Assembly: GCF_026236535.1 (NCBI RefSeq)
Contig: NZ_JAHTMW010000001.1
Coordinates: 248,001 to 312,000, forward strand
Source of the DNA: Streptomyces sp. SKN60
GTDB lineage: Bacteria; Actinomycetota; Actinomycetes; Streptomycetales; Streptomycetaceae
Length of the DNA: 64,000 bases
Reading direction: 5' to 3'
The notes below the pieces were generated by a model. That model did no database searches and had not been told where the DNA came from. It saw nothing but the letters and a program-made list of their open reading frames with translations. The position numbers and the translations under genes are program-made. Below are positions 1 to 7,484 of this stretch, piece after piece. Within the stretch, counting starts at the first letter, position 1. Each line of letters starts with the position of its first letter.

Positions 1-2096
1 ACGTCGGTGACGTTGCTGGCGACGGCCGTGGTGAACGCCCGCTTGGGCTCGGCCTTGTGCTCGTAGACGACCGTGCCCCGCTGGAGGACCTTGGTCACGG
101 AGAAGACGTCGTTGCGCTCGCCGTTGTTCGCGAAGGTCGCGTAGGCGCCGGCCATGCGGATCGCGCTCGGGGAGGAGATACCGAGCGAGAAGGACGGGAC
201 GTCCGCCTTCACCAGCGAGGAGTCGAGCAGACCCGCGTCGATGGCCGACTGGCGCACCTTGTCGATGCCGACGTCCATGCCGAGCTGCACATACGGCGAG
301 TTCAGGGACTTCATCATGGCCTTGCGCAGGTCGACCCTCGGGACGCTCTCGCCACCGTCATTGACCTGACGCCACTCGTTGCCCTTGTCGTCGTACCACG
401 TCGAGCCGTCGTAGTTCTTGATCGTCAGCTTGTTCGTGCCGTTGTAGAAGCTCTTGCTCGGGTCGACGATCCTGCGGGTCTCGGGGCCCTGCACCTTCTC
501 GCCCTTGGGGTCCCGCACACCGTCACGCAGCGCGGCGGCCAGCACGAAGGGCTTGAAGGTCGAGCCGACCTGGGCACCGGTCTGGTCCGCGTTGTTGGTG
601 AAGTGCTTCGTGGCGTCCTGACCGCCGTAGAGGGCGACGATGGCGCCGGTCTCCGCGTTCACCGAGGCACCGCCGAACTGGACGTGGGTGTCCTTCTCCG
701 GGCGCTTCTCCGGGTCGATGTTGTCCTTGTAGACCTTCTGGACCGCCGACTCGAGTGCCTTGACCTTCTTCTTGTCGAAGGTGGTGTGGATCTCGAAGCC
801 GCCCTTGGCGAGCTGCTGGGTCGTGAAGTTGCTGTTGTTCAGGAAGTTGGCCTCGGCCGTCCGCACCAGATAGCCGATCTGGCCACCGAGCTGGGCACCC
901 TGGGTGCGCTGCTTGGTCGGCGGCATCTTGGTGTACTTCGCGCGCTCGGTGGCGTCGAGCTTCCCGTCCTTGACCATCTCGTCGAGGATCCACGACCAGC
1001 GCTTCCGGGCACGCTCGGTGTTCGCCTGCGCGCTGGCGTTCGGGTCGATCTCGGGGTAGCCGGCGGGGTCGTAGTAGGTCGCGCCCTTGAGCACCGAGGC
1101 GAGCAGGGCGCACTCGCTGGGGTTGAGATCGGTGGCGTCCTTGGCGAAGTACGCGCGGGCGGCGGCCTGGAGGCCATAGGCACCTCGGCCGTAGTACGAG
1201 GTGTTGAGGTAGCCCGCCATGATCTCGGGCTTGCCCCGCTCATTGCCGACGCGCATCGAGATGAAGAGTTCCTTCACCTTGCGGGTCACCGTCTGCGACT
1301 GGTCGTCGAGGCGGTTGTTCTTCACGTACTGCTGGGTGATGGTCGAGCCGCCCTGGGTCTGGCCGCCCTTGGCCATGTTCCACACGGCGCGGCCGATGCC
1401 CATGGGATCGATGCCGGAGTCGGTCCAGAAGGTCTTGTTCTCCGCAGAGACCACCGCGTCCTGCATGGCCTTGGGAATCTCGGCGAAGTCGATGATCTGG
1501 CGGTTGACCTCACCACCGGTCGCGGCCATCACCGTGTTGTCGGACCAGTAGAAGACGTTGTTCTGCTGCTTGGCGCTGTCGGCCTCGTTCGGGATGCCCA
1601 CCATGGCGTACCCGATCGTCGCCGCGCCCATGAGGCTGCCGACGAACGCCAGGAACAGGCCCGTCACGAGCTTCCACGAGGGCATCCAGCGACGCCAGCC
1701 GTGCTTGCCGTACCGCGGGTAGTCGATGAGCCGCTTCTTGCCCGGCGGACGCCCGCCGGCGCCGCCGCGACCGCGCCCCGGGCCCTCGCCACGGCCGCCT
1801 CCGCCGCCCCCGCGCCGGCCGCCGGGTCCGCCAGGACCACCGCCGCCCTCGGGGGCGCGCCTGCGCCCACCGCGCTGGGCGGCACGACGGGCCTCGGCCC
1901 GTCCGCCGTAGGGACGCTCTTCCTCTCCATAGGAAGAAGGCGGCCCGTACGAGGCGGAAGGGGACCCTGTGGCGGCATCACGACCGGGCGCCGGCCTGCG
2001 GCCCGGGGGCTGCTGGGCGGCGCGCCGTGCCGCGGCACGACCGCCGTACGGCGGCTGCTGCTGCGGCTGCGGCGGTTTGCGACGGTGCTCGCTCAT
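1..2096 (-). CDS. Class A penicillin-binding protein (transglycosylase/transpeptidase), 3' end cut by window
   Basis: A bifunctional peptidoglycan synthase that polymerises glycan strands and cross-links stem peptides outside the membrane. The ATG at 2096 opens a cytoplasmic tail of about 140 residues rich in Pro, Arg and Gly. One membrane helix follows at about 142-165. The glycosyltransferase (GT51) motifs are SAENKTFW (Glu219) and GGSTITQQYVKN at about 250-261. The transpeptidase Ser-x-x-Lys is STFK at 512-515. About 698 codons are visible and the C-terminal transpeptidase motifs lie outside the window. The basic N-terminal tail is typical of actinobacterial class A PBPs. It is divergent from padR. 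The family assignment is firm; which paralogue it is cannot be told. Confidence 0.93.
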   Translation of the reverse strand, partial: MSEHRRKPPQPQQQPPYGGRAAARRAAQQPPGRRPAPGRDAATGSPSASYGPPSSYGEEERPYGGRAEARRAAQRGGRRRAPEGGGGPGGPGGRRGGGGGGRGEGPGRGRGGAGGRPPGKKRLIDYPRYGKHGWRRWMPSWKLVTGLFLAFVGSLMGAATIGYAMVGIPNEADSAKQQNNVFYWSDNTVMAATGGEVNRQIIDFAEIPKAMQDAVVSAENKTFWTDSGIDPMGIGRAVWNMAKGGQTQGGSTITQQYVKNNRLDDQSQTVTRKVKELFISMRVGNERGKPEIMAGYLNTSYYGRGAYGLQAAARAYFAKDATDLNPSECALLASVLKGATYYDPAGYPEIDPNASAQANTERARKRWSWILDEMVKDGKLDATERAKYTKMPPTKQRTQGAQLGGQIGYLVRTAEANFLNNSNFTTQQLAKGGFEIHTTFDKKKVKALESAVQKVYKDNIDPEKRPEKDTHVQFGGASVNAETGAIVALYGGQDATKHFTNNADQTGAQVGSTFKPFVLAAALRDGVRDPKGEKVQGPETRRIVDPSKSFYNGTNKLTIKNYDGSTWYDDKGNEWRQVNDGGESVPRVDLRKAMMKSLNSPYVQLGMDVGIDKVRQSAIDAGLLDSSLVKADVPSFSLGISSPSAIRMAGAYATFANNGERNDVFSVTKVLQRGTVVYEHKAEPKRAFTTAVASNVTD

Positions 2097-2504
2097 CGAA
2101 CGACTACTCCTCGGGCAGGCGCGTACGCCTGGAAGCGGCAGTTGAGTTCCGGTCCCCCCGAAATGCACACGGCCGGACCTCGGAAGAAGCCCCGCCGGGT
2201 CGCAGCCGGTCACCCGTTTCACGGACGCCTCGCGGCCTTGCTCGGTTCCCGGTGGTCTGCATGCCGCACAGACTACGCACGGCCAAAACCTCCCTAGAGG
2301 GCAAGTTCACCCCAAATCAGGCAACTCGATTGCTGTGAATTGACGATGTGACGCCGGTCACCCGAGTCCCACTTGTCGCGGACATGGGGCCGTTCTATCG
2401 TCGGGATGTATCGAGTCGATACATCAGTGCGGCACATCGACTCGACATAGGAGTGTTTTCCGCACGGTCCCCGAGACGAGTCCCGAGAACGGAGGAGGCG
2501 ACGA
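2097..2504. other. Divergent intergenic region, PBP / padR
   Basis: These 408 bases carry no convincing gene. The only clear structure is the PadR-type inverted repeat and its degenerate neighbour described separately. The part nearest the PBP gene (about 2100-2340) must hold that gene's promoter and ribosome site, but I see no unambiguous -10/-35 pair. Confidence 0.5.
2406..2424. promoter_or_regulatory. Probable PadR operator (9-1-9 perfect inverted repeat)
   Basis: ATGTATCGA-g-TCGATACAT is a perfect inverted repeat about 80 bases before the padR start. It begins with ATGT and ends with ACAT, the half-site pattern known for PadR-family regulators. A related, imperfect element, ACATCGACTCGACAT, follows at 2434-2448. 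Autoregulation of padR, and possibly of inositol-phosphate synthase, is inferred from position. Confidence 0.7.
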
Positions 2505-3197
2505 ATGAGCCGGCGCTCAGGAATCCTCGAGTTCGCCGTTCTCGGCCTGCTCCGCGAGGCCCCGATGCACGGGTACGAGCTGCGCAAGCGGCTCAACACC
2601 TCACTGGGCATCTTCCGGGCCTTCAGCTACGGGACCCTCTACCCGTGCCTCAAGACGCTGGTCGCCAACGGCTGGTTGATCGAGGAACCGGGAAGTGCCC
2701 CCGAGGAGGCCCTCGCGGCTTCACTCGCAGGGCGCCGTGCCAAGATCGTCTACCGGTTGACGGCCGAAGGTAAGGAGCACTTCGAGGAGCTCCTCTCCCA
2801 CACCGGCCCCGACGCCTGGGAGGACGAGCACTTCGCCGCCCGCTTCGCCTTCTTCGGCCAGACCGAGCGCGAGGTGCGGATGCGGGTGCTCGAGGGTCGC
2901 CGCAGCCGGCTGGAGGAGCGCCTGGAGAAGATGCGCGCCTCTCTCAACCGGACGCGCGAGCGCCTCGACGACTACACGCTTGAGCTGCAGCGCCACGGAA
3001 TGGAGTCCGTGGAGCGCGAAGTGCGCTGGCTGAACGAGCTCATCGAGAGCGAGCGGGCGGGGCGGGATCAGCGATCCGGCCCCGACGCCCCCGAGGGCGC
3101 CGCTCAGCAGCAGAACAGAGAATCCGGAGAAACGGGCGGCCTGCCCCGGCACGGGGGCAGTACCCGGCCGGATCCGTCCGACGACACCGCCAAGTGA
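2505..3197 (+). CDS. PadR family transcriptional regulator
   Basis: A 230-residue DNA-binding protein. Residues 1 to about 90 form the PadR winged helix: [19 protein letters not shown], then a wing ending in [14 protein letters not shown] long, charged and probably coiled C-terminal helical region (about 115-190) would serve dimerisation. The last 35 residues are a polar, low-complexity tail. The ATG at 2505 follows a strong GGAGGAGG ribosome site. It lies 47 bases upstream of inositol-phosphate synthase on the same strand, so the two may be co-transcribed. The inverted repeat at 2406-2424 suggests autoregulation. The ligand is unknown. Confidence 0.92.
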   Translation: MSRRSGILEFAVLGLLREAPMHGYELRKRLNTSLGIFRAFSYGTLYPCLKTLVANGWLIEEPGSAPEEALAASLAGRRAKIVYRLTAEGKEHFEELLSHTGPDAWEDEHFAARFAFFGQTEREVRMRVLEGRRSRLEERLEKMRASLNRTRERLDDYTLELQRHGMESVEREVRWLNELIESERAGRDQRSGPDAPEGAAQQQNRESGETGGLPRHGGSTRPDPSDDTAK

Positions 3198-3244
3198 AAC
3201 CCTGCTCTCGCAGGGCTTCCACGATCACACAGGGAGCAACCGGA

Positions 3245-4327
3245 ATGGGTTCGGTTCGCGTAGCCATCGTCGGCGTGGGCAACTGCGCCGCCTCGCTGGT
3301 GCAGGGCGTCGAGTACTACAAGGACGCCGACCCGGCGACCAAGGTGCCCGGCCTGATGCACGTCCAGTTCGGCGACTACCACGTCGGCGACGTGGAGTTC
3401 GTGGCCGCGTTCGACGTCGACGCGAAGAAGGTCGGCCTCGACCTGTCCGACGCCATCGGCGCCAGCGAGAACAACACCATCAAGATCTGCGACGTCCCGA
3501 ACAAGGGCGTCACGGTCCAGCGCGGCCACACCCTCGACGGTCTCGGCAAGTACTACCGCCTGACCATCGAGGAGTCCGCCGAGGCCCCGGTCGATGTCGT
3601 CCAGGTCCTCAAGGACAAGCAGGTCGACGTTCTCGTCTGCTACCTGCCCGTGGGCTCCGAGGACGCGGCGAAGTTCTACGCCCAGTGCGCCATCGACGCC
3701 AAGGTCGCCTTCGTCAACGCCCTCCCGGTCTTCATCGCCGGCACCAAGGAGTGGGCGGACAAGTTCACCGAGGCCGGTGTCCCGATCGTCGGTGACGACA
3801 TCAAGTCCCAGGTCGGCGCCACCATCACGCACCGTGTGATGGCGAAGCTGTTCGAGGACCGCGGTGTCCGTCTCGAGCGCACCATGCAGCTCAACGTCGG
3901 CGGCAACATGGACTTCAAGAACATGCTCGAGCGCGAGCGCCTGGAGTCCAAGAAGATCTCCAAGACGCAGGCCGTCACCTCCCAGATCCCCGACCGGGAC
4001 CTCGGCGAGAAGAACGTCCACATCGGCCCCTCGGACTACGTGGCCTGGCTGGACGACCGCAAGTGGGCGTACGTGCGCCTTGAGGGCCGTGCCTTCGGCG
4101 ACGTCCCGCTGAACCTGGAGTACAAGCTCGAGGTCTGGGACTCCCCGAACTCCGCGGGTGTCATCATCGACGCCCTGCGCGCCGCGAAGATCGCCAAGGA
4201 CCGCGGCATCGGCGGCCCGATCCTCTCCGCGTCGAGCTACTTCATGAAGTCCCCGCCGGTCCAGTACTTCGACGACGAGGCCTTCGCCAACGTCGAGAAG
4301 TTCATCAAGGGCGAGGTCGAGCGCTGA
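3245..4327 (+). CDS. Inositol-3-phosphate synthase (myo-inositol-1-phosphate synthase)
   Basis: An NAD-dependent isomerase that turns glucose 6-phosphate into inositol 3-phosphate. In actinobacteria this is the first committed step to mycothiol and phosphatidylinositol. The 360-residue protein opens with [19 protein letters not shown], the Rossmann dinucleotide loop (Gly10-x-Gly12). The motif [12 protein letters not shown] and the long C-terminal domain typical of this family follow. ATG at 3245 is preceded by AGGGAGC; an in-frame start 51 bases upstream (3194) overlaps padR and lacks a ribosome site. It follows padR and ends before a hairpin at 4383-4418. Confidence 0.94.
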   Translation: MGSVRVAIVGVGNCAASLVQGVEYYKDADPATKVPGLMHVQFGDYHVGDVEFVAAFDVDAKKVGLDLSDAIGASENNTIKICDVPNKGVTVQRGHTLDGLGKYYRLTIEESAEAPVDVVQVLKDKQVDVLVCYLPVGSEDAAKFYAQCAIDAKVAFVNALPVFIAGTKEWADKFTEAGVPIVGDDIKSQVGATITHRVMAKLFEDRGVRLERTMQLNVGGNMDFKNMLERERLESKKISKTQAVTSQIPDRDLGEKNVHIGPSDYVAWLDDRKWAYVRLEGRAFGDVPLNLEYKLEVWDSPNSAGVIIDALRAAKIAKDRGIGGPILSASSYFMKSPPVQYFDDEAFANVEKFIKGEVER

Positions 4328-4382
4328 CCCGACGGTCTCCCTGCGGCCCGCCGGCCGTCGAGATCCCGACGAAGGCTCACTG

Positions 4383-4418
4383 ACGAGGGTCCCCGTGGCA
4401 CTGCCCGGGGGCCCTCGT
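4383..4418 (+). terminator. Hairpin after inositol-phosphate synthase
   Basis: The arms ACGAGGG and CCCTCGT (extended by CCCCG/CGGGG) close a 9-10 base loop just before the MFS gene. There is no strong U run, as is usual in high-GC actinobacteria. Confidence 0.6.
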
Positions 4419-4438
4419 CGTATGTGAGTCTTGCTGCC

Positions 4439-5698
4439 ATGTCCGTCGTGCGTGATCTGCGCGTCCTCCTGCGGCTGCGCAACTTCCGCCGCCTGCTGGC
4501 CGTCCGCCTGCTCTCCCAGTGCGCCGACGGCGTCTACCAGGTCGCCCTGGCCACGTATGTCGTCTTCTCCCCGGAGAAGGAGACCAGCGCCGCCGCCATC
4601 GCCTCCGCCATGGCCGTGCTCCTGCTCCCCTACTCCCTCGTCGGCCCCTTCGCCGGCGTCCTGCTCGACCGCTGGCAGCGGCGCCAGGTCTTCCTCTACG
4701 GAAACCTGCTCCGGGCCCTGCTGGCCGGCGGCACCGCGGTGCTCATGCTGGCCTCCGTGCCGGAGTGGCTGTTCTACGCCTCCGCCCTCTCCGTCACGGC
4801 CGTCAACCGCTTCGTCCTGGCCGGCCTCTCCGCCGCACTCCCGCGCGTGGTCGACGCCGAACGCCTTGTCATCGCCAACTCGCTCTCGCCGACCGCCGGC
4901 ACCCTGGCCGCGACCCTGGGCGGCGGTCTGGCCTTCGGCGTACGCCTCGTGGCGGACGACTCCGACGCCGCCGTGGTCCTCCTGGGCGCCGTCCTCTATC
5001 TCTGCTCCGCGCTCGCCTCGCTGCGGATGTCCCGCGAGCTCCTCGGTCCCGACCCGGAGCTCCTCCAGCCCCGGCTCTCCGCCGCGCTGGCCTCCACCGC
5101 CCGGGGGCTGATGAGCGGGCTGCGCCATCTGTCCGAGCGCCGCGCCGCCGCCCGCGCGCTCTCCGCCGTGACGGTGATGCGCTTCTGCTATGGCGCCCTC
5201 TTCGTGACCGTGCTCATGCTCTCCCGGTACGCCTGGAGCACCACGGAGTCGCAGGGCCTTGCCGTCCTCGGGCTGGCCGTCGCCGCCTCCGGGGCCGGGT
5301 TCTTCGCGGCGGCCGTGCTCTCGCCGTGGGCGGTGGGGCGTTTCGGCGCCTTCGGTTGGATGACCGTGTGCACGGGTTCCGCCGCCGTACTGACGCCCGC
5401 GCTTGGCCTCACCTTCGCCCGGACGCCGTTCCTCGTGGCCGCCTTCGTGCTCGGCCTCATCACCCAGGGCGCGAAGATCGCCACCGACACCGTCGTACAG
5501 ACCTCCGTGGACGACGCCTATCGCGGGCGGGTCTTCTCCCTCTACGACGTGCTCTTCAACGTCGCCTTCGTCGGCGCCGCCGGGGTCGCGGCCGCGATGC
5601 TGCCGCCGGACGGGCGGTCCCCCACGATCGTGCTGCTCGTGACCCTGCTCTACGCACTGCTCGCGCTCGCCCTGGCCCGCACCACCAGAAAGGGGTGA
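4439..5698 (+). CDS. MFS transporter
   Basis: A 419-residue major facilitator superfamily permease with about 12 hydrophobic segments, probably an exporter. The loop after the second segment reads GVLLDRWQRRQVFLYGN, a variant of the MFS loop 2-3 motif G-x-x-x-D-R-x-x-R/G. The second half contains LITQGAKIATDTVVQ and DDAYRGRVFSLYDVLFN. The ATG at 4439 was preferred over an in-frame GTG five codons earlier. The protein ends at a TGA that directly abuts a parS site (5700). Substrate unknown. Confidence 0.85.
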   Translation: MSVVRDLRVLLRLRNFRRLLAVRLLSQCADGVYQVALATYVVFSPEKETSAAAIASAMAVLLLPYSLVGPFAGVLLDRWQRRQVFLYGNLLRALLAGGTAVLMLASVPEWLFYASALSVTAVNRFVLAGLSAALPRVVDAERLVIANSLSPTAGTLAATLGGGLAFGVRLVADDSDAAVVLLGAVLYLCSALASLRMSRELLGPDPELLQPRLSAALASTARGLMSGLRHLSERRAAARALSAVTVMRFCYGALFVTVLMLSRYAWSTTESQGLAVLGLAVAASGAGFFAAAVLSPWAVGRFGAFGWMTVCTGSAAVLTPALGLTFARTPFLVAAFVLGLITQGAKIATDTVVQTSVDDAYRGRVFSLYDVLFNVAFVGAAGVAAAMLPPDGRSPTIVLLVTLLYALLALALARTTRKG

Positions 5699-5699
5699 T

Positions 5700-5713
5700 G
5701 TTTCACGTGAAAC
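5700..5713. other. parS site 1
   Basis: Perfect 14-base palindrome GTTTCACGTGAAAC, the established ParB-binding site of Streptomyces. The symmetry extends to 20 bases (5697-5716). It begins one base after the stop codon of the MFS gene. Confidence 0.95.
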
Positions 5714-5743
5714 ATCACCCCTGCCCGAGACCGCCGCGTCGAT

Positions 5744-5757
5744 GTTTCACGTGAAAC
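5744..5757. other. parS site 2
   Basis: A second perfect GTTTCACGTGAAAC, 44 bases from site 1 with the same extended flanks (GAT...ATC). It is followed by two degenerate right half-sites (GTGAAACATC near 5765 and GCGAAAC near 5780), so this MFS-cca gap is a small ParB-binding array. Confidence 0.95.
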
Positions 5758-5798
5758 ATCGACCGTGAAACATCAACCGCGAAACGGTGGCATCCGCG

Positions 5799-7244
5799 TC
5801 AGCCCTGTCGGCTCGCCCACCACTCCTTGAGCGCGCCGACGGCGGCGTCCTGCTCCATCGGGCCGTTCTCCAGCCGCAGCTCAAGCAGGAATTTGTAGGC
5901 CTGGCCGACGGCGGGTCCGGGGCGGATGCCCAGGATCTCCTGGATCTGGTTGCCGTCCAGGTCCGGACGGATCGAGTCCAGCTCCTCCTGTTCCTGGAGC
6001 TGCGCGATGCGCTCCTCCAGGCCGTCGTACGTACGGGAGAGCGCGGCAGCCTTGCGCTTGTTCCGGGTGGTGCAGTCGGAGCGGGTCAGCTTGTGCAGCC
6101 GGGAGAGCAGCGGGCCCGCGTCCCGGACGTAACGGCGGACGGCGGAGTCGGTCCACTCGCCCGAGCCGTAGCCGTGGAAGCGCAGATGCAGCTCCACCAG
6201 ACGAGAGACGTCCTTGATCATCTCGTTGGAGTACTTCAGCGCCGTCATGCGCTTCTTGGTCATCTTCGCGCCGACCACCTCGTGGTGGTGGAAGGAGACC
6301 CGGCCGTCCTTCTCGAAGCGACGGGTACGCGGCTTGCCGATGTCGTGAAGCAGAGCGGCCAGGCGCAGCACCAGGTCGGGGCCGTCCTCCTCCAGGTCGA
6401 TGGCCTGCTCCAGCACGGTCAGCGAGTGCTCGTAGACGTCCTTGTGCCGGTGATGCTCATCGCTCTCCAGGCGCAGCGCCGGCAGCTCGGGGATCACATG
6501 GGCGGCCAGGCCCGTGTCCACGAGGAGACCGAGGCCCTTGCGGGGGTGGGCGGAGAGCAGGAGCTTGTTGAACTCCTCACGGACGCGCTCGGCGGAGACG
6601 ATCTCCAGCCGCTCGGCCATCTCCGTCATCGCCGTGACGACCTCGGGGGCCACCTCGAAGTCCAGCTGTGCGGCGAAGCGGGCCGCCCGCATCATGCGCA
6701 GCGGGTCGTCGGAGAAGGACTCCTCGGGGGTGCCCGGGGTGCGCAGCACCTGCTCGGCGAGGTCCTCCAGGCCGCCGTGCGGGTCGATGAACTCCTTCTC
6801 GGGGAGTGCCACGGCCATGGCGTTGACGGTGAAGTCGCGCCGGACCAGGTCCTCCTCGATGGAGTCGCCGTAGGAGACCTCGGGCTTGCGCGAAGTGCGG
6901 TCGTACGCCTCGGAGCGGTAGGTGGTGATCTCCACCAGGTAGCCGTCCTTCTGGCAGCCGACGGTGCCGAAGGCGATTCCGACCTCCCAGACGGCGTCGG
7001 CCCAGGGGCGCACGATCTTCAGTACGGCCTCGGGGCGGGCGTCGGTGGTGAAGTCCAGGTCGTTGCCGAGACGGCCGAGGAGGGCGTCGCGCACCGAGCC
7101 GCCGACCAGCGCGAGGCTGAACCCGGCATCCTTGAAGCGGCGGGCGAGGTCGTCGGCGACAGGGGACACACGCAGTAGTTCACTGACCGCGCGGCGTTGC
7201 ACCTGGCTCAGGGCAGTCGGGGTGTCTTCGTTGGCGTTCGGCAC
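5799..7244 (-). CDS. cca: CCA tRNA nucleotidyltransferase
   Basis: Adds or repairs the 3'-CCA end of tRNAs. That matters here because tRNA-Ile and tRNA-Ala in this window do not encode CCA. The 481-residue protein carries the class II nucleotidyltransferase signature GGSVRDALLG (about 48-57) and the catalytic aspartates in DLDFTTD (Asp62, Asp64). A central HD-type phosphohydrolase motif reads LLHDIGKPRT. The GTG at 7244 (VPNANEDTP) was chosen; the reading frame stays open to 7427 but that part is low-complexity. It is divergent from the DUF6049 gene and is the only minus-strand gene between the PBP and the GNAT gene. Confidence 0.93.
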   Translation of the reverse strand: MPNANEDTPTALSQVQRRAVSELLRVSPVADDLARRFKDAGFSLALVGGSVRDALLGRLGNDLDFTTDARPEAVLKIVRPWADAVWEVGIAFGTVGCQKDGYLVEITTYRSEAYDRTSRKPEVSYGDSIEEDLVRRDFTVNAMAVALPEKEFIDPHGGLEDLAEQVLRTPGTPEESFSDDPLRMMRAARFAAQLDFEVAPEVVTAMTEMAERLEIVSAERVREEFNKLLLSAHPRKGLGLLVDTGLAAHVIPELPALRLESDEHHRHKDVYEHSLTVLEQAIDLEEDGPDLVLRLAALLHDIGKPRTRRFEKDGRVSFHHHEVVGAKMTKKRMTALKYSNEMIKDVSRLVELHLRFHGYGSGEWTDSAVRRYVRDAGPLLSRLHKLTRSDCTTRNKRKAAALSRTYDGLEERIAQLQEQEELDSIRPDLDGNQIQEILGIRPGPAVGQAYKFLLELRLENGPMEQDAAVGALKEWWASRQG

Positions 7245-7484
7245 AACAGAAAAGGGTACGTGCACCGGCCCACCGCGACGTCCCCGTTTTCTCCCGCCGT
7301 CCGGCCCGCTGTCCGGTCCATTCCCGGTCCACTCTCGGTCCGCTGCCGGCCCGCTCCGGCCCATCGGCTGGAGCAGTCCCCGGCACTTGGCCCCCGCGTG
7401 CATCGTTACCATGCCTGGACACAGCAACCGGGAACCACCAGCGACACCACTGACACCACAGACAACGACGAGGACGGGCGACGC

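Noticed and set aside
57..2297. Long plus-strand open frame (746 codons) opposite the PBP gene
   Set aside because: Its translation is a Leu/Val/Arg-rich antisense shadow with no domain. The minus strand shows clear GT51 and STFK motifs.
3104..5128. 674-codon minus-strand open frame over inositol synthase and the MFS gene
   Set aside because: It is a GC-bias shadow. Both plus-strand genes have family motifs and ribosome sites.
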